Shown: in pieces, positions 62,326 to 64,000 of the stretch | Layout of the letters: the number at the start of each line of letters is the position of its first letter | Numbering within the stretch: the first letter of the stretch is position 1 | From: Gammaproteobacteria bacterium | GTDB lineage: Bacteria > Pseudomonadota > Gammaproteobacteria > Steroidobacterales > Woeseiaceae | Direction of reading: 5' to 3' | Length of the DNA: 64,000 nucleotides | NCBI GenBank assembly: GCA_013151645.1 | Contig: JAADHU010000069.1 | Span: 124,001 to 188,000 of the forward strand | Translations under genes and position numbers: made by a program | The notes under the pieces: model-generated | Seen by the model: only the letters and a program-made list of their open reading frames with translations | Told to the model about the DNA's origin: nothing | Database searches by the model: none

Positions 62326-63609
62326 ATGAGCTTATTTCACCGCATCGTGCTCCTGCTGGTCGCCGTCGTTGCGATGGGCCCGCCGCCGGCCCTGGCTGAA
62401 AGTCAGCCAAACATTGTGCTGATTCTGTCCGATTACATGGGTTATCACGACAGTGAGCCGTATGGCGCCACCGACGTACGTACGCCGCAGCTGAGCCGTC
62501 TCGCGTCCGAGGGTATCAGGATGACAAACTTCTATGCCGCTGCGCCGGTATGCGGGCCTGCACGGGCGGCCCTTTATACCGGCCAGTACCCGGCCAGGGT
62601 CGGTTTCGAGACAAATATTCGTTCGGCAGCGGATGGCTTGAGTTCCTCAATCCCTTCGTTGCCGCGATGGTTTCACGATGCGGGATATCGCACGGCACTG
62701 TTCGGCAAGTGGCATCTGGGCTCTGCGCCTGACTTCACCCCCAATGCCCACGGTTTTGATGAGTTTTTCGGCCACCATCAATGGACGATCGGTTACTACA
62801 ACCACCAAACCGAGCAGGGAGAGCCGGGCCTGTATGAAAATGACCACTTGGTAGAGCGTGACGGTTACCTGACGGATTTGCTGACCGACGCCGCCGTGGA
62901 TTTTATCGGCCGCAACCAGGATCGCCCGTTTTTCCTGACCCTGTCCTATAACGCCGCGTTGCCACCCTATCAGCCGCCGGGGTTGCCCGAGTCCGCATGG
63001 GATGATGGCTGGGATGTGAACAAGGCCACCCGTGAGGACTACGTGAGCATGGTGGAGCGCATGGACGAGGGCATCGGCGAAGTCCTCGATGCTCTCGACG
63101 AACATGAACTCACCGAAAAGACGCTGGTCATTTATCTCTACGATCACGGTGGCCGACACCTGGTGAATTCCGCGCCCTTGTTCCACGGATTTGCAACCCT
63201 TTGGGAGGGCGGGATTCGTATCCCGCTGATCATGCGTTTGCCCGGCCGAATCGCCGCGAATGCGGTCTCGGAATCACCGGGTATTGCGATGGATATCACC
63301 GCGACGATTCTCGACGTCGCCGGAATCGAGGCCGGTCGCGGTGCAATTGACGGTATCAGCCTGCTGCGCGCGACGGCCGACCCAGCGGTGAGACCGCTTT
63401 ACTGGCGCGCGAATCTTTACAACTTCGGCGAACAACGAGCCATTCGTGATGGCCGTTACAAGTATCTCGAAGACGGCAACACGCAATTCCTGTTTGATAT
63501 TGACGACGACAGCGGTGAACGGAACAATATTTTCGCGCAATACCCGGGCGAAGTGAATCGACTACGAGCGTTGCTCGGGGATTGGGAAGACAGTCTGCCG
63601 AACGATTAA
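62326..63609 (+). CDS. Exported sulfatase (arylsulfatase family)
   Basis: About 427 residues. Signal peptide (IVLLLVAVVAMGPPPALA) then the sulfatase fold: formylglycine site CGPARAALYTG in AAPVCGPARAALYTGQYPAR, lysine/histidine motif FGKWHLGS, and a C-terminal LYDHGGRH. The first metal motif is SDYMGYHD where DDxGYGD is usual. The Cys-type motif requires a formylglycine-generating enzyme or radical anSME elsewhere in the genome. Substrate sulfates of polysaccharides or glycosides are likely. The start is ATG 62326; the frame continues upstream across the dyad array but that part is not coding. Confidence 0.9.
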   Translation: MSLFHRIVLLLVAVVAMGPPPALAESQPNIVLILSDYMGYHDSEPYGATDVRTPQLSRLASEGIRMTNFYAAAPVCGPARAALYTGQYPARVGFETNIRSAADGLSSSIPSLPRWFHDAGYRTALFGKWHLGSAPDFTPNAHGFDEFFGHHQWTIGYYNHQTEQGEPGLYENDHLVERDGYLTDLLTDAAVDFIGRNQDRPFFLTLSYNAALPPYQPPGLPESAWDDGWDVNKATREDYVSMVERMDEGIGEVLDALDEHELTEKTLVIYLYDHGGRHLVNSAPLFHGFATLWEGGIRIPLIMRLPGRIAANAVSESPGIAMDITATILDVAGIEAGRGAIDGISLLRATADPAVRPLYWRANLYNFGEQRAIRDGRYKYLEDGNTQFLFDIDDDSGERNNIFAQYPGEVNRLRALLGDWEDSLPND

Positions 63610-63708
63610 TGTCTTGCGCGCAAAGTGACGCCGCGGCGGCTGGCGAGGTGACACTTATCGGTTGAAGCTCTATGCTCGTGTCATGGTGCGCTATGCCCGG
63701 GAGACGAA

Positions 63709-64000
63709 ATGACTGTCCGACCCATTATTGTGCTGGCCTTGCTGCCTTTCGTGCTACTGGCCTGTGGTGGCGGAGGCGCGCCGACGACGCCGAACCCGTT
63801 GCCGCCCCCTGTTCCGCCGCCACCACCGCCTGCGCCGAACGCGGCAGTTCAGCCGGTCTTCACGCAGGTTTCTTTCACGTTTCCACTTGCGATGCTGCAG
63901 GCACCCGGCGATGTCAGTCTTTGGTATATCGTCGAGCAGCGAGGCGTTGTCCGTATGTTTGATAACGATGCGAACGTGGTCTCAAGTAGCGTGTATCTCG
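63709..64000 (+). CDS. PQQ-type sugar dehydrogenase lipoprotein (3' partial)
   Basis: Begins MTVRPIIVLALLPFVLLACG, a lipoprotein signal with Cys at about residue 19, followed by a Gly-rich and then Pro-rich linker and the first beta-propeller strand with GDVSLWYIVEQRGVVRMF. The last part matches the opening of soluble PQQ-dependent glucose/sorbosone-dehydrogenase-like proteins. The gene runs off the window at 64000; only about 97 residues are visible. It would oxidise sugars or other substrates in the periplasm. Confidence 0.75.
   Translation, partial: MTVRPIIVLALLPFVLLACGGGGAPTTPNPLPPPVPPPPPPAPNAAVQPVFTQVSFTFPLAMLQAPGDVSLWYIVEQRGVVRMFDNDANVVSSSVYL

Overview
The window looks like the chromosome of a free-living, probably aquatic gammaproteobacterium. 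The evidence is indirect: Tat- and lipoprotein-exported enzymes, a TonB-dependent receptor, three RND pumps, an EF-G2 paralog of the Vibrio/Shewanella type, a tRNA-Gly(CCC) very close to the E. coli sequence, and a SoxC-like sulfite dehydrogenase. I see no prophage, insertion sequence, rRNA or CRISPR array. Most genes sit in short operons of two to four, and most exported proteins have clear Sec, Tat or lipoprotein signals. The first gene (M13 peptidase) and the last (PQQ-type sugar dehydrogenase lipoprotein) run off the window.

Layout. 1-7.1 kb: M13 peptidase end; an ECF sigma/anti-sigma/YbjQ operon with a recognisable ECF promoter; MAPEG protein; tRNA-Gly; DUF2167 protein; S1/P1 nuclease; DUF2834 protein; TlpA-like thioredoxin with a zinc-finger membrane protein. 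7.2-12.5 kb: orphan ParA-like ATPase and RND pump 1, then a REP-like repeat. 12.5-19.7 kb: Fe(II) dioxygenase, TonB receptor, NhaC-type antiporter with a D-amino-acid dehydrogenase, and an RHH/ParC-like small gene pair. 19.9-26 kb: VTT-domain protein, RarD, RND pump 2. 26-33.6 kb: Hsp20, EF-G2, Tat-exported aminotransferase, YugP-type protease, SLC13 permease. 33.6-39.4 kb: small hypothetical proteins, DUF2235 protein, a Cys/Met-metabolism lyase followed by a SoxC/cytochrome c sulfite dehydrogenase, and two small membrane proteins. 39.4-45.9 kb: a minus-strand group of M20 peptidase, D-aminoacylase-like lipoprotein, M19 dipeptidase lipoprotein and an amino-acid decarboxylase. 46-52.6 kb: RND pump 3, whose outer-membrane channel carries an extra substrate-binding-type domain. 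52.7-60.7 kb: SPFH/Arc operon, DUF3300 protein, small exported and zinc-binding proteins, and a second M13 peptidase. 60.8-64 kb: Fic protein with a C-terminal winged helix, a striking periodic dyad array, a sulfatase and the start of the sugar dehydrogenase.

How it fits together. Two themes recur. One is scavenging of peptides and (D-)amino acids and their sulfur: M13, M20, M19 and D-aminoacylase-like enzymes, a D-amino-acid dehydrogenase, an amino-acid decarboxylase, and a PLP lyase next to sulfite oxidation. The other is envelope export and stress: three RND systems, Hsp20, an ECF sigma factor, SPFH and YugP.

The features most worth follow-up are (1) a 225-bp array of seven dyads centred exactly every 35 bp (two alternating types, 70-bp super-period) between the Fic and sulfatase genes; (2) a TolC-type channel fused to an ABC_sub_bind-like domain inside a complete tripartite RND operon; and (3) a sigma-70-like promoter overlapped by three 11-bp-spaced TGATATCA-like boxes ahead of an SPFH gene that is followed by a 58-aa Arc-type repressor.
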